Shown: positions 8,851 to 20,485, numbered from the stretch's first letter. The stretch is 64,000 bases of DNA from DATEOR01 sp963766725 (GCA_963766725.1 CAVYBK010000006.1:1-64000); one strand, 5' to 3'. A program made the numbers and translations. Notes: generated by a model from the sequence alone, not told the origin.

Positions 8851-9639
8851 CTATTCCGTCGTGTACTGGCCGCGGCGCTCGTCGCGGATGACGTCGCCGT
8901 TGTCGAGCGCGATCACACGCTTGCGCATCTTGTCGACCATCTCGCGGTCGTGGGTCGCCATGACGACCGTCGTCCCGGTGCGGTTGATGCGGTAGAGGAG
9001 CTGCATGATCCCGACCGACGTGTCCGGGTCGAGGTTCCCCGTCGGCTCGTCGCAGATGAGGAGCGGCGGGTGGTTGACGAACGCGCGCGCGATCGAAACG
9101 CGCTGCTGCTCGCCGCCGGAGAGCTCGTCGGGGAGCTGATTCGACTTCCCGGAGAGGCCGACGAGCGCGAGCACCTCCGGCACCTTCTGGCGGATCGCGC
9201 GGGACGACTCGCCCTGCACCTTCAGCGCGTAGGCGATGTTCTCGGCCGCCGAGCGGTTGTGGAGGAGCTTGAAGTCCTGGAAGACGCAGCCGATGTTCCG
9301 GCGCAGCATCGGCACCTTCGAGTTCTTGAGGCGCCCCAGCTCACGTCCGCCCACGATGATCCGGCCGGACGTCGGCTCGAGCTCCTTCAAGAGGAGCCTC
9401 ATGATCGTCGACTTGCCAGAGCCCGACGGCCCGACGAGGAAGACGAACTCGCCCTTCTCGATCACGAACGAGGCGTCGCGCAGGGCGACGATGCGCGGCT
9501 CGTAGACCTTGCGCACCTCCTCGAAGACGATCATCGGGGCGCCGCTCGGCGTCGGTGCCGGCGCGTCGCCGTTCAGGGGTGCCGTCGCAGGGGCCTCGGG
9601 GGCTTCGGAGATGCGTTCTGAGAGGTCGATTTCCTGCAC
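8851..9639 (-). CDS. ftsE: Cell division ATP-binding protein FtsE
   Basis: Cytoplasmic ABC ATPase that powers FtsX. 262 residues from GTG 9639: Walker A GPSGSGKST (70-78), Q-loop, signature LSGGEQQ (173-179), Walker B LLICDE (193-198), and THDREMVDKM at the H-loop. The first 35 residues are a Pro/Ala-rich extension not typical of FtsE. A start at ATG 9534 (MIVFEEVRKVY) would give a normal-length protein, and neither start has a strong ribosome-binding site. It is between prfB and ftsX, the usual actinobacterial arrangement. Confidence 0.93.
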   Translation of the reverse strand: MQEIDLSERISEAPEAPATAPLNGDAPAPTPSGAPMIVFEEVRKVYEPRIVALRDASFVIEKGEFVFLVGPSGSGKSTIMRLLLKELEPTSGRIIVGGRELGRLKNSKVPMLRRNIGCVFQDFKLLHNRSAAENIAYALKVQGESSRAIRQKVPEVLALVGLSGKSNQLPDELSGGEQQRVSIARAFVNHPPLLICDEPTGNLDPDTSVGIMQLLYRINRTGTTVVMATHDREMVDKMRKRVIALDNGDVIRDERRGQYTTE

Positions 9640-9730
9640 CGGAATGGGCTGGGGGCGCCCTGGGCCTAAGCGCGCCGGTCCTGGATTGCCAGCGCCGCAG
9701 TTTAGCGCAAAGGTCGGCCCTCCTCGACGG

Positions 9731-10838
9731 TTACCCCCCGTTCTGCGCGGCGGTTTGCAGCAGGTAGGCCTGGATGAACGGATCGATGTTCCCGTCGAGG
9801 ACGCCCTGCGTGTTGCCCTCCTCGACGTCCGTCCGGTGATCCTTCACGAGCTGGTACGGATGGAGCACGTAGCTGCGGATCTGGCTTCCGAACCCGGTGG
9901 TCATGACCTCGCCACGTTCGCGCGCCAGCTCCTCCTCACGCTGCTCCTGCTCGACCTCGGCAAGGCGGCTGCGAAGGATCTTCATCGCGGTGTTCTTGTT
10001 GGAGAGCTGCGAGCGCTCGTTCTGGACGCTGACCACGATCCCGGTCGGGAGGTGCGTGATGCGTACCGCCGAGTCGGTCTTGTTCACGTGCTGCCCGCCC
10101 GCCCCGCTCGCCCGGTAGGTGTCGATTCGCAGATCGGATTCGTCGATGTCGATCGCCGAGTCGTCGGAGAGGAGCGGGCTGACGATCACCTGGGCGAACG
10201 ACGTGTGCCGGCGATGCGCCTGGTCGAACGGCGAGAGGCGGACGAGGCGGTGCACGCCGCGCTCGGCCTTCAGCACGCCGTATGCGTTCTCTCCCGAGAC
10301 CGTGAAGGTCGCCGACTTGAGGCCGGCCTCCTCCCCCGGCGAGGCCTCGAGGAGCTCGGTCTTGAACCTGCGCCCCTCGGCCCAGCGGAGGTACATGCGC
10401 AGGAGCATCTCCCCCCAGTCCTGCGCGTCGGTCCCCCCTTCCCCCGCGTGGATCGAGACCACCGCGTCGCCCGGGTCGTACTCGCCCGAGAAGAGCGCCT
10501 CCTCCTGCAGCCGGTCGAGCTCCAGCTTCAGGCCCGCGACGCTCTCGGCCACCTCGTCCAGCTCGCCGTCGTCGGAGGCGAGCGCGATGAGCTCGTTCAG
10601 GTCGGCCGACTCCTGCGTGAGGCTGTCGTAGCGCTCGCGCCGGCGTGTGAGGCGCGCATGCTCGGACGAGATCTTTGCCGCTTGCTGCTGGTCGTCCCAG
10701 AAGCCGGGCGCGGCCATGGCCTCCTCGAGCTCGCCAGCTCGGATGCTCAGGGCATCCGGGTCAAAGGTAATCACGGACCCAGTCCAGCTGGGCCCTGATC
10801 TCCTCCAGTTCTCGCTCGACGGCGGCGCGCTCGGCCAC
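9731..10838 (-). CDS. prfB: Peptide chain release factor 2 (programmed +1 frameshift)
   Basis: RF2 recognises UGA and UAA and releases the nascent chain. Translation starts at GTG 10838 and reads 25 codons (VAERAAVERELEEIRAQLD...WVRDYL) to an in-frame TGA at 10763-10761. The site CTT TGA C then allows a +1 shift into the main frame (DPDALSIRAGELEEAM...). The product is about 368 residues. GAGGQHVNKTDS holds the GGQ peptidyl-hydrolysis motif, and LSPFDQAHRRHTSF carries the SPF codon-recognition tripeptide. The long frame starting at 10906 is an artefact: its first 48 residues are the wrong frame. The gene lies directly upstream of ftsE. Confidence 0.95.
10760..10766 (-). promoter_or_regulatory. 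prfB autoregulatory frameshift site CTTTGAC
   Basis: The classic RF2 slippery site: CTT followed by in-frame stop TGA at codon 26 and then C. When RF2 is scarce the ribosome slips +1 and makes more RF2. The purine-rich Shine-Dalgarno-like element normally placed three bases upstream is poor here (GTCCGTGATTAC precedes CTT). Confidence 0.93.
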
Positions 10839-10853
10839 GAGTGGATCGTAGCG

Positions 10854-11438
10854 TCAGCGTTCCCCGACGTACTGGAAGCCGAGGGCGCGAAGGCGACCCT
10901 CGGCAATCAGCTTCCGCTCTCGCGCCTCGTCAAGGACGTGGCGTGCTTCGCGAAAGAGAAACGGCTCCCAGGAGAACGTGCGGCGGACGAACCGCTCGTC
11001 CAGCTCCGTGAGCATCGCTTCCGCGGTGTGTAGGTGCTCGTGCTCGTCCTGCCACTCGTCGAAGCGGATTCCGACGCCCTCGGCGGCACGCTCGTTCAGC
11101 CGCTCCCAGCCGAAATCGTCGATCACCACCCGCCCCTCGCCGGAGAGCACGTCCACCACCTTGTCCAGCGCGACGGCGAGGTCGGTGACGTGATGAAGCG
11201 AAAGCTGCGCGATCACAGCGTCGAAGGTCTCGGTCGAGTCGAAGTCCTCGATCCTCGTGCGACGGAAGAGCGGGCCGTCAGGCGCTTCCGGGTCGATTGC
11301 GAGGACGTCGTAGCCGCCGTCGGCTAACGCGGTGGCCAACTCGCCCGACCCGCAGCCCACCTCGAGCACCCGAGCGGGCGGCCGTGGGAGCTCGGATGGA
11401 ATGAACTCGAGCACCGCCGCGGGCGGCCTACTTCTCAT
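10854..11438 (-). CDS. Class I SAM-dependent methyltransferase
   Basis: Cytoplasmic methyltransferase of unknown substrate, 194 residues. Motif I is RVLEVGCGSGELATAL, the acidic motif II is YDVLAIDPEA, and the post-I region is DAVIAQLSLHHVTDLAVAL, typical of the UbiE/Methyltransf_11 group. The start at ATG 11438 is 8 bases after the secA stop; a longer open frame upstream is antisense-like sequence inside secA and is ignored. It lies between secA and prfB on the same strand. Confidence 0.85.
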   Translation of the reverse strand: MRSRPPAAVLEFIPSELPRPPARVLEVGCGSGELATALADGGYDVLAIDPEAPDGPLFRRTRIEDFDSTETFDAVIAQLSLHHVTDLAVALDKVVDVLSGEGRVVIDDFGWERLNERAAEGVGIRFDEWQDEHEHLHTAEAMLTELDERFVRRTFSWEPFLFREARHVLDEARERKLIAEGRLRALGFQYVGER

Positions 11439-11446
11439 GTCGGCGA

Positions 11447-14122
<2,676 letters not shown>

Positions 14123-14144
14123 CAGCTATCCAGGGTAGCGAAGG

Positions 14145-14645
14145 CTAGAGAGGGTCTATGCCGATCTCCCAGAGACCCGTGTCGAGGCGCGTCGCCCGCG
14201 CGACGTACGCGTCGAAGCGGCCGCCGACGACCTCCTCCAGCGCCGGAATCGACTCTGCGGTCGGTCGCCCGTCGATCTCGAGCGCGCGCTCTCCCTCCTG
14301 GGTCACGGTGAACATCAGCTCCTCTCCCTCGGTATCGGCAGGAAGCTCCGCGACCTCGATCCGAACCGCTCCGACCGCCCAGGTCGATCCTTCGTGCCGG
14401 ATGCCGACGGCACGATACGGGGGCTCGACCGCGTCTCCGAGCGCCTTGGCGAGACAGGCGACCGGCCCCGAGTCGGCTCCGATGTGGATGGGGTCGCGCC
14501 CCGGCACGACGACGAAGACGCAGGTGTCTCCGGCCGAGCCGCAGTCGGCGGTGGAGACCGCATCCCACTCCCGCGTGCGCGGAATTCCCGAGATCCCTGC
14601 CTCGACCCAGCGGAAAGCGCGGGGATCTGTGACGTCGCCGCTCAG
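14145..14645 (-). CDS. Hypothetical protein between hpf and secA
   Basis: Not recognised. The frame encodes up to about 166 residues if translation begins at CTG 14645, which overlaps the hpf stop as CTGA. The only standard start is GTG 14507 (120 residues). Upstream codons keep the strong G/C third-position bias and read like protein (WVEAGISGIPRTREWDAVST, then GDTCVFVVV), so the longer form is preferred. The body contains IHIGADSGPVACLAKALGD and ERALEIDGRPTAESIPALEE. No membrane segment or known motif is seen. It sits on the same strand between hpf and secA with tight spacing. Confidence 0.55.
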   Translation of the reverse strand: MSGDVTDPRAFRWVEAGISGIPRTREWDAVSTADCGSAGDTCVFVVVPGRDPIHIGADSGPVACLAKALGDAVEPPYRAVGIRHEGSTWAVGAVRIEVAELPADTEGEELMFTVTQEGERALEIDGRPTAESIPALEEVVGGRFDAYVARATRLDTGLWEIGIDPL

Positions 14646-15184
14646 CTGAGCTGGGGCTCGATCAGCCCATAGTTGCCGTCACGGCGCCGATAGACGACGT
14701 TCACCTCGAGCGTCTCGGCGTTCTGGAAGACGAAGAAGTCGTGGCCCACGAGCTCGAGCTGGAGAACGGCCTCCTCGGGGCTCATCGGCTTCACGGGGAA
14801 CTGCTTCGTCTTCACGATCAATGGCGAGTCCTCGTCCGGAACCACCGGTGTCCCTTCGACCAGAGGGTGCGAGTTCTTTCCCGGTCCGCGGCGGCGCTTG
14901 TCGCGATAGCGGCGGGCCTGGCGCTCGAGCTTGTCGACGAGCTGGTCGATCGAGGCCTTCATGTCCGTGGAGCTCTCACGGGCGCGCAGGATGGGCCCCT
15001 TCGTCCACACCGTCGCTTCAGCGACCTGGTTCTCGGAGATGGACGGGTTCTTCTCCACCTGCAGCTCGAGCTCGAGCCTCGCCGTGTCGTTCAGATGCTT
15101 GTCGAGCTTGCCGAGCTTCTGTGCCGCGTAGTCCTTCAGGGAATCCGAGACGTCAAGGTTCTTGCCCTTCACCTGAAGTCGCAC
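14642..15184 (-). CDS. hpf: Ribosome hibernation promoting factor (long form HPF)
   Basis: Binds the 30S decoding region and drives 100S dimer formation in stationary phase. 180 residues from GTG 15184, which has a strong AGGAGG six bases upstream. The N-terminal S30AE domain has LQVKGKNLDVSDSLKDYAAQ and ELQVEKNPSISENQVAE. A basic linker follows, then the C-terminal dimerisation domain with KPMSPEEAVLQLELVGHDFF and NVVYRRRDGNYGLIEP. The two-domain length marks the long HPF type of Gram-positives. Long frames extending upstream are antisense to comF and rejected. Confidence 0.94.
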   Translation of the reverse strand: MRLQVKGKNLDVSDSLKDYAAQKLGKLDKHLNDTARLELELQVEKNPSISENQVAEATVWTKGPILRARESSTDMKASIDQLVDKLERQARRYRDKRRRGPGKNSHPLVEGTPVVPDEDSPLIVKTKQFPVKPMSPEEAVLQLELVGHDFFVFQNAETLEVNVVYRRRDGNYGLIEPQLS

Positions 15185-15237
15185 CAGAGCCTCCTCATCC
15201 GGTTGACCTGAATCTACCGCATGACCGCCGGTGCGAA

Positions 15238-15942
15238 TCAGCGGCGCACGGTCCGGGCGAAGGTGACGACGTGGACGGAGCGGGCGCCTGCGCGCCGAAG
15301 CTCGGTCGCCGCGGCGGCCACCGTCGCTCCCGTCGTGTAGACGTCGTCGACGAGCGCGACGTGCACGGGAGGCGGCGCGACGACCGCGAAGGAGCCGCGC
15401 ACGTTGCGCCTCCGCTCCTCGCGGGAGAGGCCGCGCTGGGGTCGCGCCGGCTCCCGGCGGCGGAGCAGGCTCACCGCCGGGAGATCCCAGCGCGCTGCGA
15501 GCTCGCGGGCGAGCGCCTCGGCCGCGTTCTGCCCGCGCTTGAGGCTCCGCTCCGGATCGCCGGGGACGAAGGCGAGCGCATCGACAGGCGGGCGCGGCAC
15601 GATTTCGGCGACCAGCGAGGCGAACTCGCGGGCGAGCGGCCGCAGGCCGCGCTCCTTCCAGCCGGCGACGAGCGGGCGGGCAGGGCCTTCGTAGGCGACC
15701 GCGGCGCGGGCAGAGGCGAAGGCGAGGCGTCGTCCCGCGCACTCGAGGCAGCGGGCGACGGGCCAGGCGGTGGGGGCGCCGCACCGCGCGCACAGGGTGC
15801 CGTCGAGGCGGCGCAATGCGTCGCGGCAGTCACGGCAGACGAGCTCCTCCCCGCTCCCGCACGCGGCGCAGCGGCGCGGGAGGACGAGGTCGAGGAGGCG
15901 CAGCGCGCGGAGGTCGAACGCGAGCCCGAAAAACGAGTCCAT
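15238..15942 (-). CDS. ComF-family phosphoribosyltransferase-like protein
   Basis: Family linked to DNA uptake in competent bacteria; biochemical role uncertain. 234 residues. The N-terminal zinc-ribbon cysteines are in CAACGSG, CRDCRDA, CARCGAP and CLECAGR, and the C-terminal PRPP-loop is VALVDDVYTTGAT. The region LKRGQNAAEALARELA is also family-typical. ATG start with AGGGGCGGG just upstream. The 129-base gap upstream (15943-16071) shows no gene or clear site. Other com genes are not in the window. Confidence 0.9.
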   Translation of the reverse strand: MDSFFGLAFDLRALRLLDLVLPRRCAACGSGEELVCRDCRDALRRLDGTLCARCGAPTAWPVARCLECAGRRLAFASARAAVAYEGPARPLVAGWKERGLRPLAREFASLVAEIVPRPPVDALAFVPGDPERSLKRGQNAAEALARELAARWDLPAVSLLRRREPARPQRGLSREERRRNVRGSFAVVAPPPVHVALVDDVYTTGATVAAAATELRRAGARSVHVVTFARTVRR

Positions 15943-16071
15943 ACCCGCCCCTGGGGGTGGGATAGCAATCGCCGGCGCGCGTGTGGTGCGCGAATCGTGC
16001 CGAATGCGTGACGCCGGGCTTCGAACGCGGGCCTTCGCGGCCAGCCGCGCGCGAAACCGTGTCTTCGACGG

Positions 16072-17091
16072 CTATTCGCCCGCGGGATACCGCAGCAGCG
16101 CGTCGGCGAGCTTCGACGCGTCGCCGAAGATCCCCGCGATCGCGAGGCCCTCGTCCGGCACCGCGGTCCCCGGGAAGAGCGCGGCGCTGCGGATGGCCGC
16201 GCCCTTGCCGACGACGCACTCCGCGCCGATCGCGGCGGGCCCGCGCACCTGCGCGTCCTTCTCGATGACGACGTTGGGGCCGAGGACGATCGGGCCGTCG
16301 AGCTGAGCCGAGTCGTCGATCCGGCAACCGGACTCCGCCCAGCACCCGGGTGCGACCTCCTTCCCCGGGACGTCGATGCGCACGTGCCCCAGCACCGCAT
16401 CGAGAATCGTGTTGCGGAGCTCGTCGAGGTCGCCGACGTCGTTCCAGTAGGCCATCGTCGTGTAGGCGTAGATCTCCTCGTTGGCCGCCACGAGGCTCGG
16501 CCAGATGTCGTTGCCGAAGTCCACGAACGTATCCGCCGGGATGCGCTCGAGGAGCTCGGGCTCGATCACGTAGACGCCGCAGTTGGCGAGGTCGGAGCGC
16601 GCCTCGTCGCGCGTCGGCTTCTCCTGGAAGCCACGCACTCGCGTGTCGCGGTCGAGGATGACGACGCCGTAGGCGCTCGGATCGATGACCGGCTTCACGG
16701 TCAGAGTGGCGAGCGCGCCCGTGCGCCGGTGATGGCCGAGCAGGGCGGTCACGTCGACGTCGTGGAGGCCGTCGCCCGAGGTGACGAGGATGGTCTCGTC
16801 CCCCCAGAAGTCCTGCAGCTTCTTCGTCCCGCCCGCGGTGCCGAGCAGCTCCGGCTCGTGCGACCAGAGGATCGACATGTCGAGCGAGGAGCCGTCGCCG
16901 AAGTACTTCTCGATCATCTCCGGGAACGCATGCACGTTGATCCCGACCTCGCGCACGTCGTGGCGGCGGAGCAGGTTGAGCAGGTGGTGCAGGACCGGCC
17001 GGTTTGCCACCGGCATCATCGGCTTCGGAAGGAAGTCCGTCAGGGGACGGAGCCTCGTGCCCAGGCCCGCGGCCATCACCATCGCCTTCAC
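16072..17091 (-). CDS. Sugar-1-phosphate nucleotidyltransferase with hexapeptide tail (mannose-1-P guanylyltransferase-like)
   Basis: Makes an NDP-sugar from a sugar-1-phosphate for envelope polysaccharides. 339 residues from GTG 17091 (GTGA overlap with the mtnA stop). The N-terminus has the Rossmann signature VMAAGLGTRLRPLTDFLPKP. TSGDGLHDVDVTALL is the metal-binding region, and a C-terminal left-handed beta helix is built of hexapeptide repeats (AQLDGPIVLGPNVVIEKDAQ). Resembles GDP-mannose pyrophosphorylases, but glucose-1-P transferases look similar. The phosphomannose-isomerase-like cupin gene nearby supports mannose. Confidence 0.85.
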   Translation of the reverse strand: MKAMVMAAGLGTRLRPLTDFLPKPMMPVANRPVLHHLLNLLRRHDVREVGINVHAFPEMIEKYFGDGSSLDMSILWSHEPELLGTAGGTKKLQDFWGDETILVTSGDGLHDVDVTALLGHHRRTGALATLTVKPVIDPSAYGVVILDRDTRVRGFQEKPTRDEARSDLANCGVYVIEPELLERIPADTFVDFGNDIWPSLVAANEEIYAYTTMAYWNDVGDLDELRNTILDAVLGHVRIDVPGKEVAPGCWAESGCRIDDSAQLDGPIVLGPNVVIEKDAQVRGPAAIGAECVVGKGAAIRSAALFPGTAVPDEGLAIAGIFGDASKLADALLRYPAGE

Positions 17092-18060
17092 GGCAAGGAC
17101 TCCTCGTAGGGAGCGCGGTGCACGCCCTCCTCGGTCACGATCGCCGCGATCAGGGCCGCGGGCGTGACGTCGAAGGCGGGGTTCCGCGCCTCGAAACGCT
17201 CGCTCACCTCGGCCGGGTCGCGCTCCTCGATCGGGATGTCCGCGCCGGTCGCGGCACCGGGATCGAGCGTCGAGGTCGGCGCGACGACGTAGAACGGAAT
17301 GTCGTGATGGGAGGCGAGCACGGCGAGAGCGTACGTGCCGATCTTGTTCGCCGTGTCGCCGTTCCGCGCGATCCGGTCGGCGCCGGTGATCACGTGCGTG
17401 ATCTCTCCTCGCGCCATGAGCGACGCCGCCGCGGAGTCCGCGATCACGCTGGCCGGGATTCCCGGCGCGCTCGAGCTCCCAGGCCGTGAGCCGCCCGCCT
17501 TGCAGAAGCGGCCTCGTCTCGTCGACGAAGACGTGCTCGACGAGCCCGCGCTCGTAGCCCGCCTTGAGGGCGCCGAGGGCAGAGCCGTAGCCGCCCGTGG
17601 CGAGCCCGCCAGCGTTGCAATGAGTCAACGGCGTCGAGCCCTCGCGGAGAAGCCCGGCCGCGTGCTCGCCCATGCGCCGGCAGCGCTCCACCTCGAGGCG
17701 GTGGATATCGCGCGCCCGCTCGGCGAGGTCGCCGTCGGCCTGCCGCATCTGCGCGACCGCCCACGGCAGGTTCACCGCGGTCGGCCGCGCCGAGACCAGG
17801 ACTTCCGCCGCCTCGTCCAGATCCTCCCCGTTCGCGGCGGCGAGCGCGTACCCGTACGCAGCCGCGACGCCGATCGCAGGCGCGCCGCGGACGACCATCG
17901 TCCGAATCGCATCCGCGACCTCTTCCGCCGAGCGGCACTCCACCTCGACTTCCTCGTCCGGAAGACGGCGTTGGTCGAGGAGGACGACGCGGTCGCCCTC
18001 CAGGCGCACGATCTCCTCCGGGCGAAGGTCGACCGCCCCGCCCGCGAACCGCGGTCTCAT
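17088..18060 (-). CDS. mtnA: S-methyl-5-thioribose-1-phosphate isomerase MtnA (one-base frameshift)
   Basis: Isomerises methylthioribose-1-phosphate to the ribulose form in methionine salvage. First part from ATG 18060: VRGAPAIGVAAAYGYALAA, LTHCNAGGLATGGYGSALG (catalytic Cys), and VDETRPLLQGGRLTAWELER. Second part in the next frame: VIADSAAASLMARGEITHV (catalytic Asp region) and GADRIARNGDTANKIGTY. At GCCGGGAATCCCGGCC (17461-17463) one G too many breaks the frame; without it the text is the expected AGIPASVIADSA. The repaired protein is about 323 residues, near normal. It is coupled to the next nucleotidyltransferase gene and 10 bases downstream of ahcY. Confidence 0.9.
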
Positions 18061-18070
18061 CGTGCGGAGG

Positions 18071-19342
18071 CTAAGTGCCCTCGTCCCAAGAAGCCAGGTA
18101 CTTCGCCTGCTCCTCGGTGAGCGTGTCGATCTCGACCCCTTCCGCCTCGAGCTTGAGGCGGGCGATCTCGCGATCGATCTCCTCGGGCACGACGTACACC
18201 TTCGGCTCGAGCTCGTCCGCGTGCTCGACCACGAACTCGGCCGAGAGGGCCTGGTTCGCAAAGCTCATGTCCATCACGGACGCCGGATGGCCTTCGGCCG
18301 CGCCGAGGTTCACGAGGCGGCCGTCGGCGACGAGGTAGATGCGCCGTCCATCCGCGAGCATGAACTCCTCCACGAACGGGCGCGCGACGCGCGTCTCCGT
18401 CGCCATGTCCTGCAGCGCGGGGATCTCGATCTCGACGTTGAAGTGGCCGGTGTTCGCGAGAATCGCGCCGTCCTTCATGCGCTCGAAATGGCGCCTGGCG
18501 AGGACGTGCTTGTCGCCGGTCGCCGTGCAGAAGATGTCGCCCACCTCGGCAGCCTTGTCCGTGGAGAGCACCTCGAACCCGTCCATCAACGCCTCGAGCG
18601 CGCGCAGCGGATCCACCTCCGTCACGATCACGTGCGCCCCCATGCCACGGGCACGCATCGCGACACCACGGCCGACCCAGCCGTAGCCGCAGACCACGAA
18701 GCGCCGGCCGGCGAGGAGGATGTTGGTGGCGCGAATGATCCCGTCGATCGTCGACTGGCCGGTTCCGTAGCGGTTGTCGAAAAGGTGCTTCGTCTTCGCC
18801 TCGTTCACCGCCACGATGGGGAAGCCGAGCTTGCCGTCGGCCTCGAGCGCGCGCAGGCGGATGACACCGGTGGTCGTCTCCTCGGTGCCGCCGATGATCT
18901 CGCCGAGCTGCTCGGGGCGCTTCGAATGGAGGACGCCGATGACGTCGGCTCCGTCGTCCATCGTCATGTGCGGGTGGTGGTCGACCCCGGCTGTGATGTG
19001 CGAGTAATAGGTGTCGTCGTCCTCGCCCTTGATCGCGAATACGGGGACGCCGAACTCGGCGACGAGCGCCGCGGCCACATCGTCCTGGGTCGAGAGCGGG
19101 TTCGAGGCGCAGAGGAGGACGTCAGCGCCTCCGGCCTTAAGGGTGCGCGCGAGGTTCGCGGTCTCGGTCGTGACGTGCAGGCACGCCGAGATGCGGTAGC
19201 CCTCGAGGGGCTTCTCGCGCTCGAAACGCTCGCGGATCGAGGCGAGGACCGGCATCTGCCGGTCGGCCCATTCGATCCTCGTCACGCCCCCCGGCGCAAG
19301 CGCGAGATCGCGGACGTCGTGCTTCGGAGCGGTCGTCGCCAT
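18071..19342 (-). CDS. ahcY: Adenosylhomocysteinase
   Basis: NAD-dependent hydrolysis of S-adenosylhomocysteine to adenosine and homocysteine, regenerating the methyl cycle. 423 residues. Signatures: SACLHVTTETANLARTLKAG, CASNPLSTQDDVAAAL, and the NAD-binding RFVVCGYGWVGRGVAMRARG. The substrate-site NEAKTKHLFDNRYGTGQS carries the catalytic Lys, and the C-terminus has HPASVMDMSFANQAL. It lacks the insertion found in some bacterial enzymes and so is of the shorter type. Its homocysteine product would feed the MetE-like pair at 25.7-27.7 kb. Confidence 0.96.
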   Translation of the reverse strand: MATTAPKHDVRDLALAPGGVTRIEWADRQMPVLASIRERFEREKPLEGYRISACLHVTTETANLARTLKAGGADVLLCASNPLSTQDDVAAALVAEFGVPVFAIKGEDDDTYYSHITAGVDHHPHMTMDDGADVIGVLHSKRPEQLGEIIGGTEETTTGVIRLRALEADGKLGFPIVAVNEAKTKHLFDNRYGTGQSTIDGIIRATNILLAGRRFVVCGYGWVGRGVAMRARGMGAHVIVTEVDPLRALEALMDGFEVLSTDKAAEVGDIFCTATGDKHVLARRHFERMKDGAILANTGHFNVEIEIPALQDMATETRVARPFVEEFMLADGRRIYLVADGRLVNLGAAEGHPASVMDMSFANQALSAEFVVEHADELEPKVYVVPEEIDREIARLKLEAEGVEIDTLTEEQAKYLASWDEGT

Positions 19343-19366
19343 ACCGCGAACTACTCTAGTGAAGCC

Positions 19367-19765
19367 CTAGCCGTCGGCGCGGCCGTAGCGATCCTCGAGC
19401 CGGACGACGTCCTCGGTCTCGGGCGTCGAGACCTCCAACAGGACCGTGTCCTCGAGAGCGTGGATCCGGTGCACCGTTCCCGCCTTCAGGTGGAAGGCGC
19501 GGCCGGGCGCGACCACCTCGACGTCCAGCGGGCCGCCCGGATCGCCGATCTCGAACTCGGCGCGGCCGGACTGGACGTAGATCGTCTCGTCCTTCGAGCG
19601 GTGGAACTGGAGCGAGAGCTGCTCGCCCGCGCGCACGAAGATGACCTTTCCGCAGTAGCGGTCGGTGGCGGCGAAGACGAGCTCGTAGCCCCACGGCTTG
19701 TCGATCTTCTTCACCTCGACGGCGAAGCGGTCGAGGTCGAGGAGATTCGGTGACATCTCGCTCAT
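19367..19765 (-). CDS. Cupin, mannose-6-phosphate isomerase-like
   Basis: Single-domain cupin resembling the C-terminal part of type II phosphomannose isomerases. About 132 residues from ATG 19765. It starts with KIDKPWGYELVFAATDRYCG and has the metal-site cupin motif SLQFHRSKDETIYVQSG, then HLKAGTVHRIHAL. Alternative starts at GTG 19771 or upstream would overlap the preceding gene. It is flanked by two sugar-1-phosphate nucleotidyltransferases and a nucleotide-sugar dehydrogenase, so a role in mannose supply is likely; some such cupins are sugar-nucleotide epimerase relatives or regulators. Confidence 0.8.
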   Translation of the reverse strand: MSEMSPNLLDLDRFAVEVKKIDKPWGYELVFAATDRYCGKVIFVRAGEQLSLQFHRSKDETIYVQSGRAEFEIGDPGGPLDVEVVAPGRAFHLKAGTVHRIHALEDTVLLEVSTPETEDVVRLEDRYGRADG

Positions 19766-19775
19766 GTCCACGGTC

Positions 19776-20483
19776 CTAACCCAGCCTCCCAACGAGAGTC
19801 AAGGCCGCCTCCGAGGACATGGCCTCCTCCGCCTGCCTCAAATCCTTGGGCGTGTTCACCGTCAGCCAGAGGCCCGCGTTTCGAAACGCGTGGATGCGCC
19901 CCTCGCGGGCGAGCTCCGGAAAGGTCGTGTCCTCGTGGTCGCCGCGCTCGGGGAGCCGCTCGACGGCCTCTTCGCCGAGGACGTAGATGCCGCAGCTGAC
20001 CCAGTTCGGCAGCTCGGGCGCCTCGCGGAATCCGGTGACGGCGTCGTCGTCGCCGAGGTCGACGACCCCGAACGGAGACTTGAGCCGCGCCACGGCGATC
20101 GTCGCTGCCGCGCCCGTCTCCCGGTGACGGGCGAGCATGGCTCGAAGGTCGAGGTCGACCAGCTCGTCGCCGTTCAGCGCGAAGACCTCTCCTCCCTGCT
20201 TCCGAAGTGCGGCCGCGAACCGAAGCCCGCCGCCGCGGCCGAGCGGCTCGGGCTCGGGTGCCGTGACGATCTCGATGCCCAGCCCGCCGAGCTCGGAGGC
20301 GAACAGCTCCTCCGTGCCGGCCGAGCAGCTGACGATCACGCGGTCGACCCCCGCGGAAGCGAGCAACGCCACCTGGTAGGCGGCAAGGGGCCGGCCCGCG
20401 ATCCGCACGAGCGCCTTCGGGCGCCCCTCCGCCGCCGCACCGAGGCGCTCGGCCCTTCCGCCGGCGAGGATGATCGCCTCCAT
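19776..20483 (-). CDS. NDP-sugar pyrophosphorylase (short nucleotidyltransferase)
   Basis: Cytoplasmic sugar-phosphate nucleotidyltransferase, 235 residues from ATG 20483, without a hexapeptide tail. It starts with EAIILAGGRAERLGAAAEG and RPKALVRIAGRPLAAYQVAL. ALNGDELVDLDLRAMLARH is the metal-binding core. A region ending FRNAGLWLTVNTPKDL is typical of RfbA/HddC-like enzymes. It begins 2 bases downstream of the dehydrogenase stop, in one operon with it and the cupin. Which nucleotide and sugar it uses cannot be told. Confidence 0.83.
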   Translation of the reverse strand: MEAIILAGGRAERLGAAAEGRPKALVRIAGRPLAAYQVALLASAGVDRVIVSCSAGTEELFASELGGLGIEIVTAPEPEPLGRGGGLRFAAALRKQGGEVFALNGDELVDLDLRAMLARHRETGAAATIAVARLKSPFGVVDLGDDDAVTGFREAPELPNWVSCGIYVLGEEAVERLPERGDHEDTTFPELAREGRIHAFRNAGLWLTVNTPKDLRQAEEAMSSEAALTLVGRLG

Positions 20484-20485
20484 CG

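Noticed and set aside
10839..10906. The N-terminal extension of prfB from 10906
   Set aside because: The true start is GTG 10838, followed by the CTTTGAC frameshift; the extension belongs to the methyltransferase 3' end in the wrong frame.
16072..18261. A 729-residue fusion of MtnA and a nucleotidyltransferase
   Set aside because: The middle section is out-of-frame text. The real mtnA continues in the next frame to a stop that overlaps the GTG of the transferase.
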